Assembly (NCBI RefSeq): GCF_016056275.1
Contig: NZ_JAECZA010000214.1
Coordinates: 4,741-68,740, forward strand
Source: Dendronalium phyllosphericum CENA369
GTDB lineage: Bacteria; Cyanobacteriota; Cyanobacteriia; Cyanobacteriales; Nostocaceae
Reading direction: 5' to 3'
DNA length: 64,000 nt
In this document: positions 18,245 to 29,138 of the stretch, piece by piece
How positions within the stretch are numbered: the first letter of the stretch is position 1
Layout of the letters: each line of letters begins with the position of its first letter
Program-made: the position numbers and the translations under genes
Notes under the pieces: model-generated
Told to the model about the DNA's origin: nothing
Databases searched by the model: none
Seen by the model: the letters and a program-made list of their open reading frames with translations, nothing else

Positions 18245-18757
18245 TGCTATCTGTAGTTCTACAAAAGTTAAGAGTAAGGTATGAGAGAAAATTTTTTACC
18301 TAGCCCATACACCTCTAATTATTCATTATCTAGTTGCATGTGTCTGTGTGGTTCAAAAGTTAATTTTTTGACAACTTAGAGCCGAAAATATTAATAAAAA
18401 TACATGATAGTTGGAAAGGGCTAGTCCTATAAAAGTTGCCGCAGGTCTAGGCAGTTAGTTTATAGTTACCAATAGCCATCAAAAGTTAATCAGTTTTAAT
18501 TTGATTGTCAATAACTTGTATTCGGACTTACATTTTATTTTAATACTGATACCTTCTTCAAGGAAGAGCAACCCATCAATTATTACCTTCGTTAGCTAGA
18601 AGAAAGAGCGATCGTATTCTTTTAGGATAGCCATACAAATCTAATAGTTTTGCTACATAAAACTTTCGCTTGCAAGACTAGAAAAGATTCTCTGAGTAAC
18701 AATCAGCGACAAACACAACAGTGGAATCTCTACCAATTTGGATTTGGAGGATATGAG
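18245..18757. other. Long intergenic/5' leader region
   Basis: The 513 bp between divergent genes hold no convincing open frame. The region near 18747 carries GGAGG eight bases before the ATG of the next gene. Promoters for both neighbours must lie here; I could not assign them. Confidence 0.5.
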
Positions 18758-19003
18758 ATGACTAACACAATTAACGGCGATCGCAACACTGGAACCAGTG
18801 ACGACCTCTACGACCTAGTTAGCGTTCTTTACCACACTTTGGAAGGCGCTGCAACCTATGAAATTTACTACCAAGATGCAGAAGAAAACGGAGATACCGA
18901 ACTTAGTGAGTTTTTCCGCGAAATTCAACAGCAAGAATGCCAATTTGCAGAGCGAGCAAAGGAACTGCTAGCACACCGTCTAGCTTTAACTGTCCGTAGT
19001 TAA
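18758..19003 (+). CDS. Small acidic helical protein (81 aa), possibly ferritin-like fold
   Basis: The ATG at 18758 is preceded by GGAGG (18747-18751). A longer in-frame version from 18650 would translate leader DNA and is rejected. The product (MTNTINGDRNTGTSDDLYDL, then VSVLYHTLEGAATYEIYYQD and ELSEFFREIQQQECQFAERA) is predicted to be two long amphipathic helices with conserved-looking Glu, His and Tyr residues spaced as in ferritin-like or rubrerythrin-like helical hairpins. I cannot name the family. A strong ribosome-binding site and a perfect downstream terminator palindrome suggest a well-expressed monocistronic gene. Confidence 0.8.
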   Translation: MTNTINGDRNTGTSDDLYDLVSVLYHTLEGAATYEIYYQDAEENGDTELSEFFREIQQQECQFAERAKELLAHRLALTVRS

Positions 19004-19014
19004 ACAGTAAAGGA

Positions 19015-19042
19015 AAATTTCTCTCAATATTGAGAGAAATTT
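19015..19042. terminator. Perfect 28-bp palindromic bidirectional terminator
   Basis: AAATTTCTCTCAAT followed immediately by its exact inverse ATTGAGAGAAATTT lies between convergent genes (18758 plus, 19068 minus). A-tracts and T-tracts at the base suit termination in both directions. Confidence 0.8.
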
Positions 19043-19067
19043 ATCAATTAAAGAAATTAACTTTTGA

Positions 19068-19625
19068 TTACCTTCTCAGAGAAATAACTTCAAACTCAAA
19101 AGCAGCAATGAGACGGCCATCAATGTAAACTTGTGTTGTATAGTTACCACCCGGATCGCCAGGAGTGATTGTCCAAAAATTTTCAATCATGCCATTTGAG
19201 GTTGATTCTGTACGGTTGGTTACAGCTTCAATACCATCTTTAGATACTGAGAAGTTTTCACCATCATCTGTAGCCCAGGTTTCTGGACGTTTTGGCAATC
19301 GTAAAACTTCTCGCCATGTTACTTCACCCTTGTAATCCTTAAGTTGAATACGCCAGCCGTATTTGCCACCCTGGCTTAGTAGTATTCTGGTAGTGGGGGT
19401 AAAATTACTTGTACCATTTAAGCCAACTCTCAATACTCCGAACTCAGCTTTACTGACAGTAATCGCTTTAGTATTGCTTAACTGAGATATTGACTGAGAA
19501 GAAGCCATAGCATTGCCATTAAAAGCTAAAGTAGCATTAATTGGCTTAGAAATAGAAGCCATGACCCCAGCTAGTAGCCAAGAAGAAGTTAATACAACTG
19601 TCGCAGCCCACATTCTCATTAGCAA
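19068..19625 (-). CDS. Secreted protein of unknown function
   Basis: This 185-residue protein has an N-terminal hydrophobic signal or anchor (about residues 5-25). A mainly beta-strand domain follows from about residue 55, with a Trp-rich core (KYGWRIQL, VTWREVLRLP, ENFWTITPGDPGGNYTTQVYIDGRL). The end pattern of a Gly-Asn-Tyr strand then VYIDGRLIAAFEFEV resembles an immunoglobulin-like beta sandwich. I do not recognise the family. It is probably exported to the periplasm. Confidence 0.7.
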   Translation of the reverse strand: MLMRMWAATVVLTSSWLLAGVMASISKPINATLAFNGNAMASSQSISQLSNTKAITVSKAEFGVLRVGLNGTSNFTPTTRILLSQGGKYGWRIQLKDYKGEVTWREVLRLPKRPETWATDDGENFSVSKDGIEAVTNRTESTSNGMIENFWTITPGDPGGNYTTQVYIDGRLIAAFEFEVISLRR

Positions 19626-19689
19626 AATTTTTGGTCAGTTACTGGTACTTATTCAGGTATTCTGTCTTGACTTCCGGGTTGAAGAATGA

Positions 19690-19835
19690 GGATGAAATAA
19701 AAGACGCGGGGATGTGGCGAAACGGAGACGCGGGGACGCGGCGAAGGGGAGACGCGGAGAGAAGTCGTCAGGAGGGTTTCCTTCCAAGCGAACTTCGGGG
19801 GGTTCCCCCCGTTGAGCAAACTTCGGGGGATGCAA
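19690..19835. repeat. GACGCGG heptamer-like block and GGTTCCCCCCGTT element
   Basis: Degenerate GAGACGCGG/GGACGCGGCGAA units (about 19700-19760) are followed by CAGGAGGGTTTCCTTCC and CGGGGGGTTCCCCCCG hairpins. A related block (GGGGGTTCCCCCCGTTG) is inserted in the Uma2 pseudogene at 23455. Open frames through it are repeat-derived and not reported as genes. Confidence 0.7.
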
Positions 19836-19911
19836 TTTGAATGATTATTAGCTTACGGCCATAGTTGATGCTCTAGCTTTTATGCTTCATTTTTGATTTG
19901 CAAGTTGGCAG

Positions 19912-20550
19912 TTAAATTTTAAACACAAGGTAAACAAAGTAAAAATAAGTTTCTCGCATGAGAAATTCCATTTGAGCGCGAACACTGCGATAGCGGGTGG
20001 TAGGTGTGGGGGATGGATATGCATCCATTCCTAAATCTCGTGCCATTAATACAGCTCGTTTCAAGTGCAATGGATCGCTAACTATAAGAAACTTGGTTAA
20101 TTTGTCAGTAGATGCTACTGAAAGAGCATTTTTTAGGTTTTGGTGAGTTGTGTGAGATGTAGTTTCTATGAGAATATCGGCTGGTTTTACCTGTCGGGCG
20201 ATCGCATAGCGTTTACCAACAATCGCTTCGGCGGGTTCATTGGTTTCGCCAACTCCGCCAGTAAAAATAATGGTGTTAACCTGACCATTTTTATATAGAT
20301 TAATGGCGTGGTTGATGCGTTCTCGGAAAACAGGAGATGGTTCTTCTCCCCAAACTGCTGCCCCTAAAACAATTGCTGCTTCTGCCTTGATATTACGATC
20401 GCTGTTGCCGTAAGCATAGATACTCAATGCTGTAGATGCGATCGCCAGCATTAAGGCAGACATTAAAGCCAGTATTGCCAGCACGAGCCATTGTTTTTTA
20501 ATTTTGTCGTGGGACACGTTCTGCAATAATATGAGCGTTTGGCAACCCAA
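19912..20550 (-). CDS. YdcF/SanA/ElyC (DUF218) family membrane protein
   Basis: This 212-residue protein has an N-terminal membrane helix (about residues 22-45) and a DUF218 domain: AEAAIVLGAAVW, IIFTGGVG, then a helical section and FLIVSDPLHLKRAVLMARDLGMDAYPSPTP. The family includes SanA and ElyC, linked to envelope integrity and peptidoglycan or lipid-carrier metabolism in enterobacteria. It lies 13 bp downstream of the histidine kinase gene on the same strand, so cotranscription is likely. The kinase might respond to envelope state; this is inference. Confidence 0.85.
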   Translation of the reverse strand: MGCQTLILLQNVSHDKIKKQWLVLAILALMSALMLAIASTALSIYAYGNSDRNIKAEAAIVLGAAVWGEEPSPVFRERINHAINLYKNGQVNTIIFTGGVGETNEPAEAIVGKRYAIARQVKPADILIETTSHTTHQNLKNALSVASTDKLTKFLIVSDPLHLKRAVLMARDLGMDAYPSPTPTTRYRSVRAQMEFLMRETYFYFVYLVFKI

Positions 20551-20563
20551 TCCCCAATCCCTT

Positions 20564-22399
20564 TTACTCTCTTTGTTCGCTATTTAGGGCTAGTTGAATA
20601 GCAAAACAGGTACGATTTGACCCGCTTTCAACCTCTATTGTTCCTCCTAAATGTTTTGTAAGTTTTTCTACTAGTGCCAGTCCTAATCCTGTGCCGCCCT
20701 GCTTCCAGGGGTCGTTGCTGGGAATACGGTAAAATTTCTCGAAAATCCGCGATAATTCCGAACTAGGAATTTCCACACCAGAATTAATTACTTGAAACTG
20801 GATGTTGTGACCTTTTTGTTGAGCGGAAATGGTGATTTCTGCATCTGGAGGGCTAAATTTACAGGCATTGGTAAGCAATTCTATCAAGATGCGTTCTAAA
20901 CTGTATGGATCGCAGGCGATAGGAGGAAGATTCGGGGCTATGCTGAGGCGTAACTTTTGTTTACAGGAATTGCTATTGCGTGCTTTAAATAACTCTACTA
21001 CCCGCCACAGCCATTGCTGTACTTGAATTGTTTCCAGCACCCAAGGTTTAGCACTGCTATCTAGTCGTTGCAAATCCAGGAAGTTATTAATTAAGTTGAT
21101 TTCGCGATCGCACTCTTTGTCTAAAATTTCAAAATAGCGAGCCGTTTTTGAGCGTTCTGCTGCTGGCTTTGCCATTTGGGCTAAAAAGTTCTGCTCTTGA
21201 TGCAGTGAAATTCCCAGCATCTGAATCGCCATTTTCATATTAGTTAATGGCGTGCGTAGCTCGTGAGAAACCATACTGAGAAATTCTTCTTTGAGGCGAT
21301 TTAGGCTTTCCATTTCCTCTAATCGCGCTTGTGCTGCTTGTTGACTTTGTTTGAGAGCAACTTCTGCTAATTTACGCTCTGTAATGTCAACACAGCAACC
21401 AATATAACCAGCGAATTTGCCACTGGGTGTAAACCTAGGGATGCCAGTATCTAAGAGCCAACGATAATCACCGTTATGTCGCTTGAGGCGATACTCTATC
21501 TCAAATTTTACTCGTGCGTGGAAAGCACAATCATAATTTTCTTGGCAGAAATTCCGCTCTTGCGGATGCACTCCTTCCAACCAGCCCCAACCTTGCTGTT
21601 CCTCCAAGCTGCGTCCTGTAAAATTTAGCCAAGACTTATTAAAAAAGGTAAATAGTCCGTCACATCCTGCCATCCACAACATTACTGGTGCGCTATTGGC
21701 TAGGGTTTGAAAGCGTTGTTCGCTTTCTTCTAAAGCATCTTCCGCCTGTTTGCGAGCCGTAATGTCTTCACATACCATGAGTATGACAGGACTTTTCTGA
21801 GAACATTGTGAAGCAGGAGTTTCCGCAGTTGTCAGCGAAACGCTTTCCCGTTCAACAACACAGTCGTTTTCGTACTGCTTTGCGATACCTGAACAATAGG
21901 ATAGAGTAGCAAGTGTGCGTTGGCTTTCCTCCACTAGAAAAGACTCGTCTTTACTAGGCAAGATCCGCACCAAGACTTTTACCCATGCAATATTACTGGT
22001 AGGGCAATCTAAACGAAACTCTCCAACAGCTGCGTGAGGTGAAATTTTTAATAAACTTTTAAATAACTCGCAGAGTCTTTGTTGGTCTGAGCGAGCGAAC
22101 AAGCTAAAGACAGGCTGTTGGATCAATTGTTCCGATGTGTAACCAAGAAGATTTGCACCAAACTGGTTTACAGACGCAATTATTCCTGTCTCATCTAAGC
22201 TGAAATACACAGCGGGAGTGTTTTCATACAGCCTGCGATACCATTGGAGTTCCTCTTGGGTACGACGCAGTTTCTCTGCTGTTGCCAATTCTAAATCGGA
22301 GTTTCTTTCGGGCACAAGTTCTAAGCGTGCAGGTTTTGCCAACAAGATGTCCTGTTGTTGGCGCGTTTGATGCCAGAGCGATAGTTGATTGCGGCTCAT
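20564..22399 (-). CDS. PAS-domain sensor histidine kinase
   Basis: This protein is 611 residues from the ATG at 22399; a TTG at 22420 would add seven residues. It is a soluble multi-sensor kinase. A short coiled N-terminus leads to PAS 1 (about 50-175), then PAS 2 with PAC motif (about 220-340, ending GYIGCCVDITERK). A helical linker, the HisKA box with phospho-His in FLSMVSHELRTPL and an HATPase domain follow (N-box LLTNACKFSP, G-box GGTGLGLALV). No membrane segment and no receiver are present. The cognate response regulator is not adjacent. Cys-rich stretches in PAS 1 are not an evident cofactor site. It may form an operon with the YdcF gene. Confidence 0.92.
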   Translation of the reverse strand: MSRNQLSLWHQTRQQQDILLAKPARLELVPERNSDLELATAEKLRRTQEELQWYRRLYENTPAVYFSLDETGIIASVNQFGANLLGYTSEQLIQQPVFSLFARSDQQRLCELFKSLLKISPHAAVGEFRLDCPTSNIAWVKVLVRILPSKDESFLVEESQRTLATLSYCSGIAKQYENDCVVERESVSLTTAETPASQCSQKSPVILMVCEDITARKQAEDALEESEQRFQTLANSAPVMLWMAGCDGLFTFFNKSWLNFTGRSLEEQQGWGWLEGVHPQERNFCQENYDCAFHARVKFEIEYRLKRHNGDYRWLLDTGIPRFTPSGKFAGYIGCCVDITERKLAEVALKQSQQAAQARLEEMESLNRLKEEFLSMVSHELRTPLTNMKMAIQMLGISLHQEQNFLAQMAKPAAERSKTARYFEILDKECDREINLINNFLDLQRLDSSAKPWVLETIQVQQWLWRVVELFKARNSNSCKQKLRLSIAPNLPPIACDPYSLERILIELLTNACKFSPPDAEITISAQQKGHNIQFQVINSGVEIPSSELSRIFEKFYRIPSNDPWKQGGTGLGLALVEKLTKHLGGTIEVESGSNRTCFAIQLALNSEQRE

Positions 22400-22548
22400 A
22401 AAACTTAAACTTGCACCCAAAGGCTAATGTTGATTGAGCGGTAATAAAAAAAGAGTATTATACTGCTTTTCATTCCCTTTTTGTTAAATAATCAAAATAA
22501 AAACTTAAAGGAGTTGGGAATGTTGAATTCTTTCTCCCTAGTCCCCAG

Positions 22549-23118
22549 TTACAGCAGAAGTTTGAGTTCGGATGGAGTCAGGTCGCGCCACTGACCTAGT
22601 TGGAGATTGTCTAAGTCAAGATGGGCTATGCTTGCCCTGATTAATCGTAAAGTTGGAAATCCCACAGCCGCAGTCATTCGCCGCACCTGACGATTCTTGC
22701 CTTCAGTCAAGGTCATTTCTAACCATGCTGTAGGGACATTTTTACGAAATCTAATTGGTGGATCGCGATCGCATACAGGTGGTTCTTCTGGCAATAGCCT
22801 GACTTGGGCTGGTCGAGTCCGGTAATTTTGAATTTCCACACCTGTTTGCAACTTGTTTATAGCATCTATATTAGGAATCCGCTCTACTTGTACCCAATAA
22901 GTTCGTTTATGACCAAAACGCGGATTGGCAAGGCGATGTTGCAATTGTCCATCATTCGTCAACAACAATAATCCTTCACTGTCCCAATCCAAGCGCCCTA
23001 CAGGATAGACATCGGGTACATCAATATAGTCTTTGAGAGTGCGATGCTTAGGCGTTTCTTGAGTAAATTGACTGAGAACGCCGTAGGGTTTATGAAAAAT
23101 AATATACCTATTCGTCAT
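22549..23118 (-). CDS. rluE: 23S rRNA pseudouridine synthase, RsuA/RluE type
   Basis: This 189-residue enzyme has the RsuA-family catalytic motif GRLDWDSEGLLLLTNDG (Asp in RLD). The C-terminal GKNRQVRRMTAAVGFPTLRLIR motif is typical of RluE, and there is no N-terminal S4 domain, also as in RluE. It should convert a uridine in 23S rRNA (U2457 in E. coli) to pseudouridine. It is followed upstream by an STRR and palindrome cluster. The assignment to RluE rather than RluB/F rests on length and the missing S4 domain. Confidence 0.85.
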   Translation of the reverse strand: MTNRYIIFHKPYGVLSQFTQETPKHRTLKDYIDVPDVYPVGRLDWDSEGLLLLTNDGQLQHRLANPRFGHKRTYWVQVERIPNIDAINKLQTGVEIQNYRTRPAQVRLLPEEPPVCDRDPPIRFRKNVPTAWLEMTLTEGKNRQVRRMTAAVGFPTLRLIRASIAHLDLDNLQLGQWRDLTPSELKLLL

Positions 23119-23345
23119 TAGTCAGTTGTCAGTGGTCAGTTGTCGTAGAGACGCGATTAATCGCGTCTCTACAAGAGTCCAAAAGCAGGAGGCATGAGTA
23201 ATTATTAATTATTATTTATTGTCTCCCTCATCCCCCTCATCCCCCTCATCCCTTTTGCTTGCGCCATTTTTAGCCTAAAATACATTTATACTAATCCGTA
23301 GCTCAGTTTTTTAATTACGAACTACGAATTACGAATTACGAATTA
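23119..23345. repeat. Cluster of intergenic repeats
   Basis: In order: GTCAGTTGTCAG heptamers (23121-23144), a 28-bp palindrome with GTAGAGACGCGATT arms (23145-23172), a CCCTCATCC nonamer array (about 23221-23252) and an AATTACG heptamer array (about 23313-23345). No gene is present. Confidence 0.85.
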
Positions 23346-23358
23346 AAGCCAAAGTTCT

Positions 23359-23930
23359 ATGACTCTTGCTAAATCTTCTGAACTAGGCATTACTCATCTT
23401 CCAGACCATACTGAATTACCAGAGTCAGATGGAACCTTTGTCAGCCAGTCGCTTGCGGGGGTTCCCCCCGTTGTGCGAACTGGCGCGAAAAACTTTCAAG
23501 AACATCCTCAAAGTCTCCTTCTGACCGACTCTATTACAAGTGCCTTACAGCAACTACATCCCGATAATCAATACTGCATTGGGCAAGATAGCGGTATTTA
23601 CTGGCGTTTGACTGAACCACCAGAAAGAGGCGCTGAAGCACCTGATTGGTTTTATGTGCCTAATGTACCACCAATGTTAAATGGCACTATTCTATTCTGC
23701 CGCTGGGCGTTGAATTAGGTATTTGGCAAGGGCAGTATAACAATCTTGAAGCCCCTTGGTTACGCTGGTGGGATGCACAAGGGAATCTTTTATTGAGTAG
23801 TGATGAAAAATCTCAACAATTAGCATCTCAGTTAGAAGAAGTATCATCACAGTTAGAACAAGAACAGCAACGAGCCGAACGCTTGGCAGAACGCTTACGT
23901 CAAATGGGAGTTGACCCCGATCGATTGTAA
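23359..23930 (+). pseudogene. Uma2 family gene, internally deleted and repeat-invaded
   Basis: The frame starting at 23359 encodes a Uma2-like N-terminus (SALQQLHPDNQYCIGQDSGI, then PPERGAEAPDWFYVPNVPPML) but ends at 23718 shortly after NGTI. A second frame starting at about 23699 resumes as PLGVELGIWQGQYNNLEAPW and continues to a typical coiled-coil tail (EEVSSQLEQEQQRAERLAER), with a stop at 23930. The middle of the family, including the nuclease core, is missing, and the two ends are out of frame. A GGGGGTTCCCCCCGTTG-type repeat is inserted near the N-terminus (about 23440-23488). The gene is inactive by this reading. Confidence 0.8.
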
Positions 23931-24035
23931 AAGGAGAGCGATCGCAAGACTCAGAAAAAACAGCTTAACACCCACATCCTCAGGAATTGTTAACTACCTT
24001 GCTCGCAACCATAACCAAGGTGCTACAATCACATC

Positions 24036-25514
<1,479 letters not shown>

Positions 25515-25554
25515 TCAAATAGCCCTAATATCATGTCCAGCTAAATAGTTTGAT

Positions 25555-25630
25555 AGGGTGCGTTACGGATGGCAGTCCTAACGCACCGTAAATCTTTGGT
25601 GGTGCGTTACGCTGGCGCGATAGCACACTA
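25555..25630. repeat. GGTGCGTTACG repeat with internal inverted copies
   Basis: Three GGTGCGTTACG/CTAACGCACC blocks in alternating orientation form a strong hairpin between the convergent thiC and aspS genes. A shorter relative occurs at 3736. Confidence 0.65.
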
Positions 25631-25736
25631 GCTAGTTAGGTCTAGGTCGGGTTGAACAAAGTGGAACCCAACCTACCACTAATGCAACATTTTAGTCTTG
25701 CTACGCCTAATCCCCAATCCCTAATCCCTTTTACAA

Positions 25737-27524
25737 TTAAGGCTTTGGCTTATGAGTCGAAGCAACGTGCAACTCTTTCAACTGCTTGGCATCTACTCCT
25801 GAAGGTGCATCCGTCAACAAACAACGTGCTTGTTGCGTTTTCGGAAAAGCAATCACATCCCGAATAGATTCTTCTTTGGCTAGCAGCATCACCAAGCGAT
25901 CTAAACCGTAGGCAATGCCACCGTGCGGTGGCGTACCGTATTCAAACGCTTCTAAAAGAAAGCCAAATTTACTCTGTGCTTCTTCGGGTGATAAACCTAT
26001 AGCTTCAAACACCTGCTGTTGAATTTCCCGTTGATAAATCCGCAGACTGCCGCCGCCAACTTCCACGCCGTTGAATACTAAATCGTAAGCTTGGGCGCGT
26101 GCTGTCTTCAAGTCGTCCAAATCGTCAGGATGCGGCGCTGTAAACGGGTGGTGTAGTGCTTCTAGCCGCTTTTCGTCAGCATTCCACTCGAACATGGGGA
26201 ATTCGGTAATCCACAGCAAGTTAATTTTATCTGGATCGATTAACCCAAACTCTTTGGCAATAACTTGCCGCAGTCTGTCTAAAGTTTTATTCACGGTTGC
26301 AGCATCACCAGCCCCAAACAGTAGCAAATGACCAGCTTTTGCACCCGTTCGCCGCAAAATTTCTTGTTTTTGTTCAACGCTGAGGTTGTCTTTAATTGCG
26401 CCAATGGTGTCAATTTCCCCATCATCCCGGACGCGGATATAAGCTAAACCTTTAGCGCCGGCTTCACTCGCTTCTTTGAATAAATCGCCGCCTGGTTTAA
26501 TTCGCACGTTAGAAATGGCATCATTACCGTTAGGAATGGGTAGAATTTTGACAATGCCACCATTGGCCACAGCATCTCGAAAGACTTTGAAACCAGAGTC
26601 TTTTAAGATATCTGAAACGTTGACCAGTTCTAAACCATAGCGAGTATCTGGTTTATCGCTACCGTAACGTTCCATCGCCTCGGCATAAGTAAGACGAGGA
26701 AAAGGATGGTACAATTCAACGCCTTTAACAATTTTGAAGATATGAGATACTAATTTCTCATTGAGTTTAATGATTTCTTCTTCGGACATGAAGCTCATTT
26801 CCATGTCCAACTGAGTAAATTCTGGCTGTCTGTCGGCGCGCAAATCTTCATCGCGGAAGCAACGAGCAATCTGATAATATCTGTCCATACCGGATACCAT
26901 CAGTATTTGTTTGAATAGCTGTGGCGATTGCGGCAAGGCAAACCACTCACCAGGATTGACACGACTGGGTAAGATATAATCTCTTGCGCCTTCTGGGGTG
27001 GAACGAGTTAAAACTGGGGTTTCGACTTCGATAAAACCTTCTACATCTTCTAAATAGCGACGCATGGCTTTGACAATTTGATGCCGTAGTTGTAAGTTAC
27101 GCGCCATCCGTTCTCGCCGCAAATCTAAATAACGATATTTCAAGCGTGCGTCTTCCCGCACTGTTTCAGTGTCAGCTGTGGAAACTTGGAAAGGTAATTG
27201 CTTGCGGACGGCGTTGAGCAATGTAATTTTATCAGCATAAATTTCTACTTCCCCTGTAGGTATGCGGGGATTTAGAGATTCGTCGGGGCGTTGTGTGACT
27301 CTACCAGTGATTTCGACAACGTATTCATTGCGTAGAGCGTTTGCCTGCTCGTAAGAGTCTGGGGTGCGTTGCGGATCGCTGACAATTTGGACAATGCCAG
27401 AGCGATCGCGTAAATCTAAAAATATCACGCCCCCATGATCGCGGCGACGGTCTACCCATCCATATAAGGTAACAGTTTCTCCAATATGTTCTTTTCGGAG
27501 TTCGCCGCAATAATAAGTTCGCAT
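25737..27524 (-). CDS. aspS: Aspartyl-tRNA synthetase
   Basis: This 595-residue class IIb synthetase of bacterial type has an N-terminal OB-fold anticodon domain ([22 protein letters not shown]), the bacterial GAD insertion domain (about 300-420) and class II motif 2 ([18 protein letters not shown]). Motif 3 is [13 protein letters not shown]. The ATG at 27524 gives the canonical MRTYYCGEL start. The sequence alone does not settle whether it is discriminating or also charges tRNA-Asn. Confidence 0.97.
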   Translation of the reverse strand: MRTYYCGELRKEHIGETVTLYGWVDRRRDHGGVIFLDLRDRSGIVQIVSDPQRTPDSYEQANALRNEYVVEITGRVTQRPDESLNPRIPTGEVEIYADKITLLNAVRKQLPFQVSTADTETVREDARLKYRYLDLRRERMARNLQLRHQIVKAMRRYLEDVEGFIEVETPVLTRSTPEGARDYILPSRVNPGEWFALPQSPQLFKQILMVSGMDRYYQIARCFRDEDLRADRQPEFTQLDMEMSFMSEEEIIKLNEKLVSHIFKIVKGVELYHPFPRLTYAEAMERYGSDKPDTRYGLELVNVSDILKDSGFKVFRDAVANGGIVKILPIPNGNDAISNVRIKPGGDLFKEASEAGAKGLAYIRVRDDGEIDTIGAIKDNLSVEQKQEILRRTGAKAGHLLLFGAGDAATVNKTLDRLRQVIAKEFGLIDPDKINLLWITEFPMFEWNADEKRLEALHHPFTAPHPDDLDDLKTARAQAYDLVFNGVEVGGGSLRIYQREIQQQVFEAIGLSPEEAQSKFGFLLEAFEYGTPPHGGIAYGLDRLVMLLAKEESIRDVIAFPKTQQARCLLTDAPSGVDAKQLKELHVASTHKPKP

Positions 27525-27758
27525 AGTGTATTAATTGTGTTCTTCCGGGCTAGATGGGCAAGAAAAGGTCAAAGCTTTCCCATTATCTAGCATCAATAGT
27601 ATCTAATTGAAGAGAAGATAACATAATCTCGGTTAATAAATAGAGAAACTTATGATAGTGCAAGGGTAAGTTTTATCTATTTTTACAATAGTTCCCTGAA
27701 TTCCTCACGGCTGAATTGACAGTCACGGCTATAAATATGAACAAGAAGAAGAAAAGCT

Positions 27759-28397
27759 ATGACACAGACAGCAGCAATTACAGAAGCGATTACCAGCTTA
27801 ACAGATGCCCAAACCCGATTTAGTTTAGTCCGAATTGAAAACGAGCAGTTTTTCCCAGAGTGGTATGAGGAATTACCTGAAATTACTGAAGCGGAAAAAA
27901 CCTCTTTGGATGTACTGCGGCGCAGATATCTGTATCACCGTGGCGAAGGTGATTTGTTAGAAGGGACAGTGATGTTGTTGGTGGTATCTCCTTTACTAGC
28001 GCTAGCAGGATTTTACGATCCTCCTTTTAAAATTGCGGCAGAATCTTCAGTGGAGTTGGTATTGAATGATGGAGAAGAAGTGCTGCGCGGACGGATTGAT
28101 GTTTTGGTGTTGCAAAAGCAGTTTTGGGTTGTGGTGTTAGAGTCGAAAAAAACTACACTTTCAGTTTGGTCGGCTTTGCCACAAGCACTAGCTTATTTGA
28201 TGGCTAACCCCCACCCCGACCGACCTGTATTTGGTATGTTGACGAATGGAGACGATATTCTATTTATCAAATTAACGCAAACACCTACTCCTCAATACGA
28301 CCTGTCGCGGGTGTTTGCTTTGTTTACATCTACTAGAGAAGTGTATGAAATATTGCAAATTTTGAAACGTATCGGTCAAGCGATCGCACCAAAATAA
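27759..28397 (+). CDS. Stand-alone restriction-endonuclease-like (HSDR_N/PD-(D/E)XK) protein
   Basis: This 212-residue protein resembles the N-terminal nuclease domain of type I restriction R subunits. An early acidic residue lies in HRGEGDLLEG, then RGRIDVLVLQ and VVVLESKKTTLS supply the D and ExK of a PD-(D/E)XK core. It then has a QALAYLM helix and a Gln/Asp-containing tail. No helicase, M or S subunit is nearby. Such solitary forms are common in cyanobacteria and their role is unknown; a DNA-processing or defence function is plausible. It is the first gene of a small accessory island reaching to 31699. Confidence 0.75.
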   Translation: MTQTAAITEAITSLTDAQTRFSLVRIENEQFFPEWYEELPEITEAEKTSLDVLRRRYLYHRGEGDLLEGTVMLLVVSPLLALAGFYDPPFKIAAESSVELVLNDGEEVLRGRIDVLVLQKQFWVVVLESKKTTLSVWSALPQALAYLMANPHPDRPVFGMLTNGDDILFIKLTQTPTPQYDLSRVFALFTSTREVYEILQILKRIGQAIAPK

Positions 28398-28543
28398 TTT
28401 GTCATAACACTTAATGACTCAGTAACGTAAAATACCAATTTATGAGGCAATTCAGCAAAACTAATTTTGTTTTATCGTGAAGATGACACAACCAGTAAAT
28501 TGAAAGGAGATAAATAATCATACATAAATTTGCTGGGCAAAAG

Positions 28544-28726
28544 GTGTCGGAAATTCTCAAATACAAAAGGGGAAGTATCAAACAAGCCCCACTTACAGAA
28601 GGATCGCCTAATTGGGATGAATTTAGTGAAATGTATTGGGAGGAAATTGAAGCAGGTGTAGAAGCCAATCAACCAGGTTTTAAAGTTGTTCGTAAGTTGT
28701 TAAGTGATAAGAGGTTTGACAAATGA
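28544..28726 (+). CDS. Small protein overlapping the next gene (toxin-like candidate, start uncertain)
   Basis: This ~60-residue product contains SEILKYKRGSIKQAPLTEGS, then WDEFSEMYWEEIEAGVEAN and GFKVVRKLLSDKRFDK. The GTG at 28544 is the only standard start; the frame is open upstream to 28514 through HKFAGQKV, which looks protein-like, so a non-standard start near 28514-28526 or a truncated N-terminus is possible. The stop overlaps the following ATG (ATGA). The sequence resembles the C-terminal piece of a longer polymorphic-toxin-like protein, but I cannot name the family. Confidence 0.55.
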   Translation: MSEILKYKRGSIKQAPLTEGSPNWDEFSEMYWEEIEAGVEANQPGFKVVRKLLSDKRFDK

Positions 28727-29019
28727 AAAGTCATGGATTTGGCAAACTAGTTAACTTTCTCAATCAATTGGAACAAGAACGAATTAATTATACTTTGGCT
28801 CATCATCGTGATGAAACTATTATGGTGAGTGTGGCTGTGCCTGGGGAACGGTGGGAAGTTGAATTTTTTGAGGATGGTTTAGTAGAGGTAGAACGATTTA
28901 CTAGTCGTGGAGAAATTACTGGAGAAGAAGTTTTGAGCGAGTTATTTTCGTTATATTCAGAACCAGAGGGTAATTCGGCTGAATTTAGTCAAAACACTAA
29001 GTTGGCAAGCACAACTTGA
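28723..29019 (+). CDS. Small acidic partner protein (immunity/antitoxin-like candidate)
   Basis: This 98-residue acidic protein (NFLNQLEQERINYTLAHHRD, MVSVAVPGERWEVEFFEDG, VEVERFTSRGEI) starts inside the stop codon of the previous gene and is therefore translationally coupled. Its short alpha/beta fold, with a central strand pair and high acidity, suits an immunity or antitoxin protein binding its neighbour. The final ~20 residues are low in order. The assignment as a pair is from gene arrangement, not from a recognised family. Confidence 0.6.
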   Translation: MKSHGFGKLVNFLNQLEQERINYTLAHHRDETIMVSVAVPGERWEVEFFEDGLVEVERFTSRGEITGEEVLSELFSLYSEPEGNSAEFSQNTKLASTT

Positions 29020-29138
29020 TAGCCTTATTTTCTCTTGCTAGGTAGAGGTAGGGTGCGCGTTACCCTTAAAAAAGTATATTTTATAACAAAATAAACTTAT
29101 AGGGCAATGCTCACCTTATAGGCTTTTATGACGAGGTA

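Noticed and set aside
19631-19840. Open frame of 69 codons on the plus strand
   Set aside because: It is made of GACGCGG and GGTTCCCC repeat DNA with no ribosome-binding site and no protein-like pattern.
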